A DNA stretch of 64,000 bases, taken from assembly GCF_001522545.3 (NCBI RefSeq), contig NC_031770.1:4586281-4650280 (forward strand), in the 5' to 3' direction. The notes under the pieces are model-generated. The model made no database searches. It saw only the letters and a program-made list of their open reading frames with translations, and was not told the DNA's origin. The DNA comes from Parus major (taxonomy: Eukaryota; Chordata; Aves; Passeriformes; Paridae). A program made the position numbers and the translations under genes. Positions 1-12,000 of this stretch are shown here, piece by piece; position 1 is the first letter of the stretch, and each line of letters starts with the position of its first letter.

Positions 1-704
1 CATTTAAATGCTTAATTCCACTGTCTTAGAAGTTCTTTCTCAGGGTTTGATTCATGTAACGTATTTGTGTTGTGTTGTGCTGTGCAAGAAAAAATACAAA
101 AAGGGAGCAGCATCAAGTGTTTGCTGTTTTCAGCAGTTTGATTGTGTTGTGCTATGAGATCTGGGGTGGTAATGACTGATAATAGCAGATCTGTACTTAG
201 AAGCATCACTTGGATGTTTTGGGAATGAGCCTGTAGACAAATTCCCTCTGCTGCTCTGAGCTAGGGCTGTCTATAATGAAATGAAGAAAAAGGTCTAATA
301 CATTGCTGAAATACACTCAGAATTAATACCCTAACTCCTCCTGCAGGAAGCAAACACTGTGCTTAAATGTTCACAGGACTGATGCTTTAGCTCCTAGGAA
401 AAGTTCATCAATATGTCTATTTTGAAGGTACAGATCTCTGAATATTAGAATACATAAAACAGGAATGCAGGATTCTAATATTAAACTGTGATGCAGAAAA
501 TTGTGGTTTGCAGCTTCAGACGTGTGTGTTGTCAGTTCAAATCCATGCCAGCATACAGAGAAAATTAAGAAAGAAAAGGGTGGGGCAAAAGGAAACAGCA
601 AGGAATATTTTGACTAAATCATTAATGATCAGGATTTCAGGATTTGTGTGTCTGTGGGGTTTTTAAAACTATAATTTCTTGCTGGAAAAGTCTTTACATG
701 TTCT

Positions 705-725
705 CAGGGTTAGGGTTAGGGTTAG
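705..725 (+). repeat. Short interstitial telomere-type repeat (TTAGGG, about 3 units)
   Basis: The + strand reads CAGGGTTAGGGTTAGGGTTAG here. It abuts the 3' end of the adjacent minus-strand CR1 fragment, where the usual ATTCTATG-type CR1 tail would be expected. Confidence 0.85.
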
Positions 726-935
726 AAACCTTTAGACTTGAAAAGACCTCTGAGATCATTGAGTCCAGCTGTTCCCCCAGCACTGCTAAGGCCACCACTA
801 AACCATGTCCCCAGTTGCCACATCAATTAAATATCCCCAAGGAGGGTGGCTGTGCCATTTCCCTGGGCAGCCTGTGGCAGTGCTTGACAAGCCTTTCTCC
901 TGTTAATTTCTCCCTGAACTTAATTTTGACTCGCA
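726..935 (-). mobile_element. CR1 LINE, 5'-truncated 3' end
   Basis: Read on the + strand it is the reverse complement of a CR1 3' end. AAAAGACCTCTGAGATCATT, a stretch on an AGTCCAGCTGTTCCCCCAGC core, ACTAAACCATGTCCCC and CCCTGGGCAGCCTGTGGCAG are diagnostic. It belongs to the same subfamily as the + strand copy at 57338-57556, with which it shares the block meaning GGGGACATGGTTTAGTGGTG in element orientation. There is no ORF2. The 5' truncation point near 935 is approximate. The 3' terminus is joined to telomere-type repeats. Confidence 0.88.
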
Positions 936-3900
936 TGACTGACCTTTATCTATGAGGACAAAGACATCCAGAATTTCCATCCCACTTAGAACTGGATTCA
1001 TTGAATTAGACCTAGACCTAATTGCACCATGAGTTGCAAAACACAGCTCTGTCTGTGAGATGCTTTCATATTGTGGCCTCATTATAATAAGGTGTTAATG
1101 GCACAGTGCATTGAATTGATCTTGGTAATTATATTTCTGCTGCTCCACAGGATCTTGCTGATTTTTTAGGCGATGCAAGATGAGCCAATAATGAATAAAT
1201 TTAAACTGTGTTGTAATAATTACATTGCTCTTGTCTTCATGTGATATTTGTACTTTTATGTTGGGAAAATTAAAGATTTGTAGAATTTTGTTCCTATCTT
1301 TAACCCTGTGTTTTCATACCATCTTCCTCTGCAATTACATGACTCCCTCCAGATCCCTACCTTTCCCAGAAGCATCATTTCACAAAGATGGAAGAAGAAT
1401 GTGTTATTAAAGCTAGAGTTCATATAGCTGAATTTATTTATAAAAAGAAATTAGATGTACATATCCTTGGGTGTCTTGATTATGGGAATCGTGCTCGGTT
1501 TGATGGAACCAGCTGCTCAGAGTGGGTTTGGTTTTGTCTGTTCCCTAGAAGGGTAAAATAAATTCTTTCCTCTTCCATGTCTTGGTAGCTGACCCACAAA
1601 GGACAACCCTGCGGAGTGTCAGGCTTTGGGTATGGAGATGATTTGTCTCAAAATTAAAGTCTAAGATTTTCAGAAGAATCTGAGGATTTTGTGTGCTGAA
1701 TTCCACGGAATTATGATGGAACTTGACTTCCCAAGTCATTAATACTTAATTCTTTATCATCTATGTATTTTGTTACAAAACACAAAAGTTAGAGGTTATT
1801 TAGGTGGCAAAACAACTTTGGAAAAGTAGAAGTGTCAGTTTTATGTTGCTTGTTTAGCCATGTTGCTGACATTATCTAAGAAGTAAAATGATGATGATTT
1901 TAGCACTTCATAACTTAACTGAATCTCACTGAAATTCCATCCAAAAAGTGTGAAACGGTTTGGAGGCTTAAGGAATATTTCTGTGTTTTCTATGGGAAGC
2001 TTCATGCAAGTGATGGAGAGCATCAGTACCTGGAGTAGATTCCAGTAATTGACAAAACAGGCTCCTTCTCTAAATGGAGAGACTTTGGGCTGATCCCTTA
2101 TGGTTTGACCACATCTGTAATTCTGTAAGAGCTGGCTATTGCAGCAGCTAAATCCAGGGAAAACTGTTAATATTTTACATGATGAAAATTTTAGGTTGCT
2201 CTCAAAATTTGGATCAAAAAGCTAAAATCAGTTGAACTATGAAGAAGCAAAGACAGGTCCTTTGTGCGATGAAGTTAATGATTCCCCTGTGATTTCAGGG
2301 GTTGTACTGTCATTTTTATGAGGGATTCTAGCCTGCAGTTTTTAGATAGAAAACTTGGAATTTTCCTCATATTTGGCTGCTCAAAGGGTATAATCTTGAT
2401 ATAATCTTAATCAGACTGTCCATCAGTAAGAATGGGAAAATGGGAGTGGGGTGATGCTAAAGCTAGGAGTTGGCTAGATTTATGATAGTAGTTATCCTGT
2501 CCTTGAGGTACTGGATGCTTGTGAATGTCAAATCTCTTAATTGTCCTCCAAATTATAAAATAATTAATTTTCTTTATGAGGTGCCTTATCTGCATAGCTA
2601 TTCTTTGCTTTGTGTGACAGAGATCTTTTTCTCTTGCCTGTTTCAGGGAGAAAAATCAGTCTGCTCTTCTTTAGGGATTTAGTGTGTTAACCATGATTTT
2701 ATGTTTCCTGTTAGAAACGATGCTTTTGTGCTCTCCTGTGCAAAATAAACAAGTGAACAAACCAGAAATTGCCTAGAGGCTGAGCCTTTTTATTTTTTAG
2801 AAGTGTACTTTTAAACAAATCCTGTCTGCTTGTTGAGAGATTTCTCTGGCATCCCTAAGGAACTGCTGGGATGTGTCTGCTTGTACAAGGCAGGGAAAGC
2901 ACCAGGCTAGAGGAAAGTTAAGTAGCAATGGCACCTTTATTCTCATTATCTGTAGGAGTGTGGGGTCTGGATCAAACTGTCCTAAATTCTGGCTAAAATG
3001 ACCAAGATGTTATTTGAAAGAAAATGAAATGCCTGGAAGTTTTTAAGCTGGCAAACAGGATGCTCTCTTTTCCCAGGAAGTTTTTTTTGCTTGTAGATCT
3101 TCCAAGAGGTTTTATTGGTTGTGGGTAGGTATTTTTTCTTCTCACTCACCAAGTATTCCTGCTCTGCACTTGCTGATTCAGCTGTGTTTTGAACTTTACA
3201 CGTATCTGTTGTTCAGAACAGTTCTTCAAGATAGAACTTCTATTTAAATAAATAAATTTACAGCTGACAGACTTGAAAGACAGCAGCAGTTTTAATCTGG
3301 GTTGTGCACAGTAGGAACATAAGGATTTAACTTGACTCTCATGCACCTTTGTGTTGCTCTTCATGCTGCCTTATCTTTCTGCCTTATTAAAAACTGCCTG
3401 GTCCTTTAAACAATCTATAATTAATCCTTTCTAAAACCCTTGTGTCTCTGCAAAGTGACTCCTTTAAGATGTTTCCACGATCACTCTAATACATGGTCAC
3501 AACTGCAGCCCTTAAAGAATTAAATTAGCTTTGGTTAGGCAGATTTCTCACATTGTTTATAAGAAATGCAGATTTTGCTATCAAATGTGACGGATTGGAT
3601 TGGGTTTGGCAGTAATTTCTTGCACCCACATTGCTAAATTGAAGATCTGAAATAAGGAAAATGAGGTTATCTCTTGTAGGACATCTTTTAGGGGTGTGTA
3701 AGCAATGGAAAGGTTGGGTGAAGCATCTTGCTGATGGGTTTTTTGCCACTTTCAAGGTTTATTATGTGAATTTTAGATTCTTTCACCTTTTTATTTCTAT
3801 TAATAGAGCTCAGTAAGTCCATACTCCAGGCTTCTTCTTCCACTCAAAGCAATTTACTTTTATTCTTAAAATTAATGCAAACGCTGTCAAGGAGCTGGGG

Positions 3901-5585
3901 AAGATGAATAATTTATTTTTCGAAATCTAGAGCCACTGATAGCAGAAGATATAAGAAAGTTTTACCTACAGGGTTCTGTGTGTGCTTCCTTACTAAAAAT
4001 GCCATCCATTTCCAGGCAGTTTTTGTTACTGAAAATATTTCACCCATCTAACCAAGAGAGTTTGTTGTCAGCCGTGGGCAGGGGTTATGTGCTTGTAATT
4101 GGTGAGAGTTGTCAGTATGGTCAAGTGAGTTATGTGAGAATTAATTCTGCTTTTCTAATCCCTTTGTGCTGAAGTGTTGGAGCATTTGAAGCTTGTGCAA
4201 AGCAAAATGACCCAGTGTTCCTGAGGAAACAGAATTAGAAGGTCTTCAGCATGAGCTTTGTTTGCCAGATAGATGAGCAGCCCTGGAATCACTGGAGCTG
4301 GGCTGAGTTATCCTGGCTTGAAGGTCTGGCCGTCATGGTTTTGAATTTAATATGAACTGGTGAATACTTTCAGTGTGGAGCTCTCCCAAAGTCCTGGCAG
4401 TCTAGAAAGAATTCTGGGGATAATGTTATAAATACGTGTGTGGCAAGAGTAATGAAGTATTTGTGGAGAAAAATCTGAAAAGCCTGAGCTCTACGCTATG
4501 CAGTTCAGCTTTGCCTCAGTTTAAGAAAGTATTTCCAGTTATTATGAGGCTGTTGAAGAACAATTAAAGAACCAGTTGACTGAAATGGTTCAAAGGTTCA
4601 GTTTTGCATGTAATCATTAAATGAATTAAGTTCTGGTGATTGAATAATTTGAGAGCTTTAAATAATCCAGCTTCCGACAGATATATCGGTAATTGAGAGG
4701 GAATCTACACTTTTGGTGCAGAAAGAAATTAAGCTCATTTCTTATGAATTTGGGAGATCATTTGAAAGAGAAAATAAATCCTGGGAACTAGAAAGGAGCA
4801 TTGATGCATTATTAAAAGGAACATATGTGGATTGTTATATATTTTAGAGCCAAATAAGCAAAGAAGTTGAGCTGAATTTGGGTCTTTCTAACATTTTATT
4901 CTTCTGGGGAGAAGGCTGGTGCTCAAAGCCATTCTCACAACACGTTTCTTATCAATTACAAGGATCTTGATACCGAGGGTTGTGGGAAAAGGAAGAAAGC
5001 AGCAAGGTGGATGTGCCTGGTCCCTGTGCCAGGAGAAGGGGTTTCAGGTCTCCCTGTGCTCACACAAAGTATCCCAGGAACTACAGGCTGGTGGTAAAAC
5101 AAGTTTTCCAGGTGTTTTTCCAGCTTCATGCTGGGATTCAACATGATTTAGCCCCCTGATGCACACAGAGGTTTAGACATGGTCTTGTCTTTTTTTACGA
5201 CCATTTGTGATTGCTTTGAAAAAGTGCATGTTTTTATCTGTCTGACTCTGCAAAGGAAGCTTGACTTGAAAATCTTTTAGCTGAAATCTGGAATCTTCTC
5301 TTTTTTCTTCACCCCTCACTTTCATGATTTCCCACATTTGACAATGCTGTGTATATCATCACTTTGAATATTTTACTGATAATGAGGCAATTTCTGCCTT
5401 GCTGGAAATCTGTAATCATCTAGACACGTTTTGAAAGGAATACATAGATGGCACAAAGTAAAATGTGCTCTATTAGAAATTGATATCCTTTCCAACTGCA
5501 TCAATTATTTTAATAAACAGTATTATTTTCCCTGCAGACCTTGCATCCCTCATATCTATCATGGCTATAATTATATTAAATTTTC
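936..5585. other. Unique intronic sequence, nothing recognised
   Basis: AT-rich single-copy-looking DNA between two CR1 fragments. Open frames are short and without recognisable similarity. I see no repeat family or RNA gene. Confidence 0.6.
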
Positions 5586-6050
5586 ACATAATCATAGAAT
5601 CACTGAGTGCTTTGGATTGGCAGGGACCTCAAAGCTCATCTTGTTCCAACCCCCTGCCATGGACAGGGACACCTCCCACCATCCCAGGTTGCTCCAAGCA
5701 CCATCCAGCCTGGTTTTGAACATTCCCAGGTATGGGGCAGCCACAGCTTCTCTGGGCTACCTGTGCCAGGACCTCACCACCCTCAGAGTAATTATTTTAA
5801 CCTAATCTTCAATCTAAAACTACTCCCTGACAGTTAAAGCCTTTCCTCTTTTCCTCTCCATGCCCTTGTAGAAAATTCCTCTCCAGCTCTCTTGGAGCCC
5901 CTTTGGGCACTGGAAGAGGCTCTAAGGTCTCCTCGGAGCCTCCTCTTCTCCAGGCTGCACAACCCCAATTCCCTGTCTAGAAAAGGTGCTGCAGCCTTCA
6001 CATCAACTTTGTGGCCTCCTCTGGTTTCAGATATTTCATTCAACCCACTT
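5586..6050 (-). mobile_element. CR1 LINE, 5'-truncated 3' end (second subfamily)
   Basis: The + strand begins ATAATCATAGAATCAC, the complement of the CR1 terminal ATTCTATGATT repeat. It continues with AACCCCCTGCCATGGACAGG, GGGGCAGCCACAGCTTCTCT, TCTCCTCGGAGCCTCCTC and TTTGTGGCCTCCTCTGG, all standard CR1 3' segments. Similarity fades after about 6030-6050. About 460 bp remain, with small deletions. Open frames in this interval are CR1 artefacts, not genes. This copy differs in subfamily from the other two CR1 fragments. Confidence 0.92.
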
Positions 6051-9000
6051 AAAACTCTTCCAGGGTTTCCATCACACGGTGCTATTTCCTCCTGTCCAAA
6101 GGGCATCATCACCTGCTACTCCTCTGTGTGGATTGTTTCCTGCAGTATTGTGATTTCCCTCAGTCCTGCCCCTGTGGCACAGACCTGTCACTTGCTTGGC
6201 AGAGCGTGGGGCAGAAATTAGGAGGAGTTTTCAGGTGATAAATAAGAGATGCTGCTCATTCTTAGTTAAACCTCTCTGCAATAGGCACAGGGACAAGAGC
6301 AACTGAGCCACTTGAAAGCAGTGGGCAGCCTTTCACACTGACAGCGATTTCCATAAAATTGTTCATGGATTCCTAACATTTTCAGAGGAGCAGAATCCCC
6401 TTTGGAAAATGCTCACCCAAAGCTGGGTTGGCGTGCGCTGCTCTCAAGCCCCCATTTGCAGACGTTTTGGAGACTGCTGTTAGTGTTGGCTGAGTCACAC
6501 AAACACCAGGAAGAAAGAAAACAAATCTTCCAGACTGGCTCTTTTATTTTGTCATTCACAGTTCTGGAGAAGGGAAATACCGTCTAGTGCTCTTTTTGTT
6601 TCAAACAGAACATTCTTTTTTTGTCTAAAATAGTTGGATTTTTTTTCCTATCACTGAGTCATAGAAAATATAGAGAAAAATTACCTAAAATGATATAAAT
6701 ACTGATGGGTTTTTGCTGTTTTCATAGTCCAACTCTAAATTTTGAAATATTGTTTTCTTCATCTGGGTAAAGGTCTTATAATTTCTTGAAATTTTACAAG
6801 CACTGGAAGTTTTTCCTATTTCTTGTTTATTTCTGGAATTTGCTTTATAGCAGACCCATAGTGCAGGTGGTGAAGGGACTAGAAATTGTTTCCATTTGAA
6901 TATGGTCAGCTCTTTTTAAAACAAGTCCAGCTTAGTCCATGGCTTACTCTTAAGAGCTTTATCAACATGGACCTGTCACTTGAAGTCCATTTTAGTCAAC
7001 TGATATGAGGCAAATGGAAGAATTTCACTGACTTTAACAATAAAACTCTTCATTTCTCTTTTTTTTTTTCTTATTCCAGTGCAGTCAGAGTTTGGAGCAC
7101 GAGGCAAAGTTCTCCTGTGAAATTATTTAATGTTTATTCTACCTGATTAACTCTTGATGTCTTGGATTCACAAGCACTTTTTGGAGAGTAGCACGTTAGT
7201 CCTCAGGAATAAAGAAAATGACATCATTGACATTAGTAGGCACATAAAGAAAATTAATGAAGTTTGTTCATTTGATTAGTCAGAGAATTAATTTGATAGA
7301 CTAGTCTTTTCAAAGTGCTTCTTAGTAGAATGTTTTCGTTCCCACTTTTGATATCTTGTTTGCAAACTAAAAAGACAAATCTGGAAATGCAAAGAATGAT
7401 TTTCATATTAAATTATACTCTTTAGAAAACAAAAATAAAACCTAAATAATTACTTTGCTTGGTGATTTGTTAATGAGCTTGTAATCTATACACTACAAGG
7501 AATATTAATGAAATGTCATGTTAAAGCTCCATAGCTCTTTTTTCCCAAAACCCAGCAAATAATTTTCTTTTCTCTGGGTTTTAACAGTGGCAATAATAAG
7601 GGATTTGTCTGGAAACCCTCACAACTTAATTTGAGTAATGACAACATTGTTGAGAACTCTGAACTTCCACAGTCTCCACAATAAAAACACAATGCAAACT
7701 GAAACAGAACGGTAGTACTTTTATGAGTAAAAGTGGTAAGAAAATAAACCTGATTCGCCAGGTGACAAAGGATTTACAGCCAGCAGAGAAATGTGCATTT
7801 TATTTCCAATCTCCTTAAAAGCTTAATGAGCGAACCCACCATGGATGGGGCAGGGTTTGGCTCCAGGGGGGTTTTAGCAGTTCTCAGTGGGGAGGAACTG
7901 CTGCTTTGAGGGACTCACAGCCCCTTAATTAAAGTGTCATATCCTGACCTGCTTATTCCCTTGGCACTGCCATCCCTTTCCAGCTGGGTAATAAAGGGAA
8001 AGGGGGAATTGTTGCCCTCTCCATCCTGCTGGTGATGGAGAACAGGCAGATCTGTGGGCTGGGGAGCTGCTTATCCCCCTGCCTGGTGAAATCCCTCCAC
8101 ATGCTGCTGTTTGGAACAGAGGTTTCCCTGTATTTTTGAGCTAAATGCCAAATTCTCCTTGGTGCTTTGTGGGTGTTCAAATCTTCCTGCTGCCTGTTTT
8201 CCCAGTTCCTGATAGTGGAATAGAATGAGTTCTGAGTTTATTGCCTGTCAGCAAAACCTCTGTTTTTACTTGGAGTTCTGTTGTTCTACCTGGGTAAACA
8301 CAACACAAGTATCTTACAAGATTTAAAGCTTGCTTTATGTCTATCTTGAAAAAAAAAATATTCCAAAAACCCAATTATTGTTGAAATAGTTGAGGCAGCC
8401 TTATAAAAAATGTCCTAACTGGAGACTGGGGCTTGAGGCTCGGGAACTCTTGTTTTTGCCATCTCCAGTGGAAGGGGCTTTAGGAGCTCTGTGTTTCCAG
8501 AACCCCTAGGTATTCACACATTGGCATTAGATACGTGATGCATCCTGAAAGGATTTTGCTTTTATAGGCTTTTAAAGCTGATTTTCAAAGATCTGTTTGG
8601 AAAGAAGATTGGCAACACCAAAACCTTGTCAGAAATTCTCATCAGGAAAAAGCCTTCCAATGTGAATAGATAACACTTTTGACAGAAGCAATGTTCCTTA
8701 ACGTGTGAGGAACAAATCTTTGCTGCTCTTGAAGTGATGCACAGAGAAAGCAGGAAATACGAGGGGCAGGCAAGAGGAGAGAGGAAGGAAAGAAATGAAA
8801 ATAAAAGCTATTTTAGGCATAGCAAGGCCAAAGTTGTGAGCTGGGGCAGAGGTTCAGGGGCTCAGAGTAAAACTATTTATTACCAAGTTGCATTGGCAGA
8901 GAGGCACTGAGAAGGTTTTGCTGAGAACATTTTGAGTAAGGGAAGGAGGAGGAAAGAGAAAGAGCTGCAGGGATGTTTGGCAGCGGGGCAAGAGCTTGCC

Positions 9001-12000
9001 ATTGTTTTTGCCAGCTGACCTGATGGGATTTTGGAAAGGATGTTGGAGGAGAGGCAAAAGGCTTTGAGCAGGCCTGTGAGAGTAACTGTGAAAAGGACTT
9101 GGCTGCTGAAGCCAAATTCAGGGCAGGGGCTGCAGGAAGGGAATTTCTCCACGTGCTGCTGGAGAGAAACAGCATCTCAAACCAAGAGCACAAGAACTGG
9201 CTGCTATTAACGGGGGGAGGAAGGAGTGCTGAGTTCACCTTGCAGGGTTTGTTGGCAGAAAACTTCCCATACTGAGATGGCCTAGGCACTGTCAGGTGAC
9301 TTCCCACTGTGACTTTTCCCTTTGCTTTCTGGAATCCTTGCTCTTCCCACTGTGGAGTCTGTCCTGCCCCAGAGTTAGAGCCTTCTTTGCAATACAGGGA
9401 CATTCAGAGCACACCACCTATGGAAATGGTACCTGTGGAAGGCCTGTTTTTCCTACTGATTACGATGTTTTTATACCATCACACATTTTGTGTCTGATCA
9501 CAGTGTAATCACCAAGACCATTCCCAGTAGGGCTTTATTTACAAGTATATTTAAAAATGTCTGAATTAACTTAAATATGAAAAACTATGAACATCACTCT
9601 GTACCAGACACTTCTGGAATGAGCCCTAAAATATGTTTTTATCCCCAGAGTTGAAAAGGTATGTTCTGCAAGGCATTTAGGGCCCTCAATTCAATCGCAT
9701 TTAATTGCAGTTGACATTATTATTGCATGACTAAGTATCAGCATCTTAAATATTGTCCAGTGACCTTGAAGTTTCCCCAGCTTGGCACATATGGTGCTAT
9801 TAAATCCATAGGGAAGAGAGTGCCTTATTTTCTGTTCCCACAGCCAGCAGGTTTCCAGGCTGCACGTAGCCAGGATTTGTGTCTTGTGGGACATGAAGAG
9901 CCAGTGTGCTCCCCCTTCTTGGAGAATTCAGCCAAAAGTCCCTGACTAACTTACTTTGTCCTTGTTCCCCATAAACCTCTGGCCATTGTGAAGGAGTCAC
10001 CACTTCTCTCACCACCTCTGCACCTATTCTAGCACCTCATTATATGAAGGAAAAACCAGGAGAACTGGATATTGTCACTTCAGGTGTGTGGGACTGGGAG
10101 AGAGAGGTGGCGAAGGTGGATGTGTTCTGCTTTTAAATGACTGTGGATCAGTTCAGGGACACACATGGCACAAGGAGAGTGCTCTCATTAGCACAGCTTT
10201 GGAGATACCTTCAGCATCCTGCAGCTCTGCAGAGCATTTCACTGAGGCTGTGCACAGCAGAGCTCGTCTTCTGGTTCCCACCAGCTATCAGGGGTTGTAG
10301 TGAGGAGGAGAGAAATTCAATTCAGCCTTGCCCAGACCTCACCACTCTCTTCTGGCATCCATTCCCTTTCCAGCCTTCACAAGGTGACAGCCAAGCAACA
10401 TGAAAAGCAAAGGGATGTATTTCATAGAAATTTTCTGTAGAATAAAGTTCTGCAAGGCTTGCTTTATATTTTTCGTTGGGAAATCCAGATTTCTTTCCTT
10501 CTTAAAGCTCTCTGTACTAATAGTATTTATTTGTTCTTTCAGCAGCCTTGCATCCTGCAGCTTCAATATTGCCACTTTGTGGCACTTACTTGGTGGTTTG
10601 TACCCTTCTAGCTGCTGGCAACCATCAAGCTTTCAATATATAATAACTGAGCAAGGTGGTTTTCTGAAAGAAAATAAGCAGATGTCAAGGTTACAGTTGC
10701 TCTTGGGACGACAAGTCCCTGGTAATAAGCACTCGTTTCAAAAGACACACTCAGTAGTTCTGCAGGAAATTTTAGCATTCAGGCTTCTGTCGTGAGTCAC
10801 AAAAGCTTTTGTTTTACCCGAGACAGGAGAGCTCAAAACCATGTTATTTCCTGGGCATGGCACAAGTGGGCTGGGGATTATTCAGGGGTTTCAAGCTTGG
10901 GGCAGCTGTGGGGGCTGAGGACTCCATGAGGTTGTCATTTCCAACTCCCACCATCTCCACAGTCTTCATTTGCTGCAGCATGTTTTCTTTGCAACAAATT
11001 CTTCACTCATGTAAACTAGGGAGATTTTTGTAGGTGGAATTGTTTTGTGCAGGTTTTTATATTTTTGCTGGTTTTAGTCCCTTCAGAAGTGTCCAGGCTG
11101 GGGTTTGGGGATGATACCTGGCAGGAAAGCTTTCACCTCCTCTGGATATCAGAATCAGGTCAGAGACCCTCAGGACTTACCTTGGAAGAGCCTCCTTGCT
11201 GTTTCTCTGTTCCTTCCCACATGTTCACCCATGAGCTGCCTCCTCTCTGTGTCTCTTTCCCATTGCCAGCCTGTAAATCTCGTCATGCTGTGTGTGTCTC
11301 AAATCCCACACAGCCAGAGCTGCCAGCTCTGCATCCCTGCACCGCCAACAGCACCATCCCATCCTTCCTGCAGCTGCCAGAGCGGGATCCTTCCCTTGCA
11401 AGCAGAGAAATCTCCTCTTAGTTACAGCCCAGTGCAGCCTTCCCCGCTCCAAACACACCAGTGCTTAAATACATACTTTGTTTGGGGTTTTGTGAGGTTG
11501 TTTTTTTATCAGCATCCATTGTTTGGCTTCTTAGGAAATATTTACAAAACATTTTTATGTGCTTTGAAAACAAGTATTGAACAAATCACAGTTTATTTGG
11601 GGGTTTTAAATATTAAATGCAGAAAATTCAGTAAAAACTCTATGAAAGGGTGGGGGTAAAAAAAGATAAGACCTTTTCATTAAATAACTTTCTGGATAAA
11701 GCATTTCAGCAAGGGGGTTTTGTGGATTTTTTTCCCAGATTCAGATATGGAACTATGACAGGACAGGCTTTCAGAAACCTCAGCTGGCTGTCATAGGAAA
11801 GCTAATTTCAGGAAAGTAGACAATTAGGTATAAACAGGTAAAGTACACAGTGTTTTCTAACATATTTGGCAGTCAAGTGGAGTAGCTTTAATTTTTTTTT
11901 CAATATAATTACTTCATAGGTGAGTGTCATCTTTAACTTCACTGCTACATTCTCACCTGTCCTGTAACAGTGTAAATCCTGGGAAAACATGGATGTAATC

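Noticed and set aside
5834..6221. Overlapping open frames on both strands
   Set aside because: They mostly overlap the CR1 3' fragment, which has no coding capacity there.
8873..9403. 176-codon open frame on the minus strand
   Set aside because: Low-complexity Ser/Pro/Ala-rich translation of a purine-rich stretch; overlapping frames on the same strand are open too.
11105..11659. 184-codon open frame on the plus strand
   Set aside because: Composition is Ser/Pro/Leu/Cys-rich, no domain, no splice support; treated as chance.
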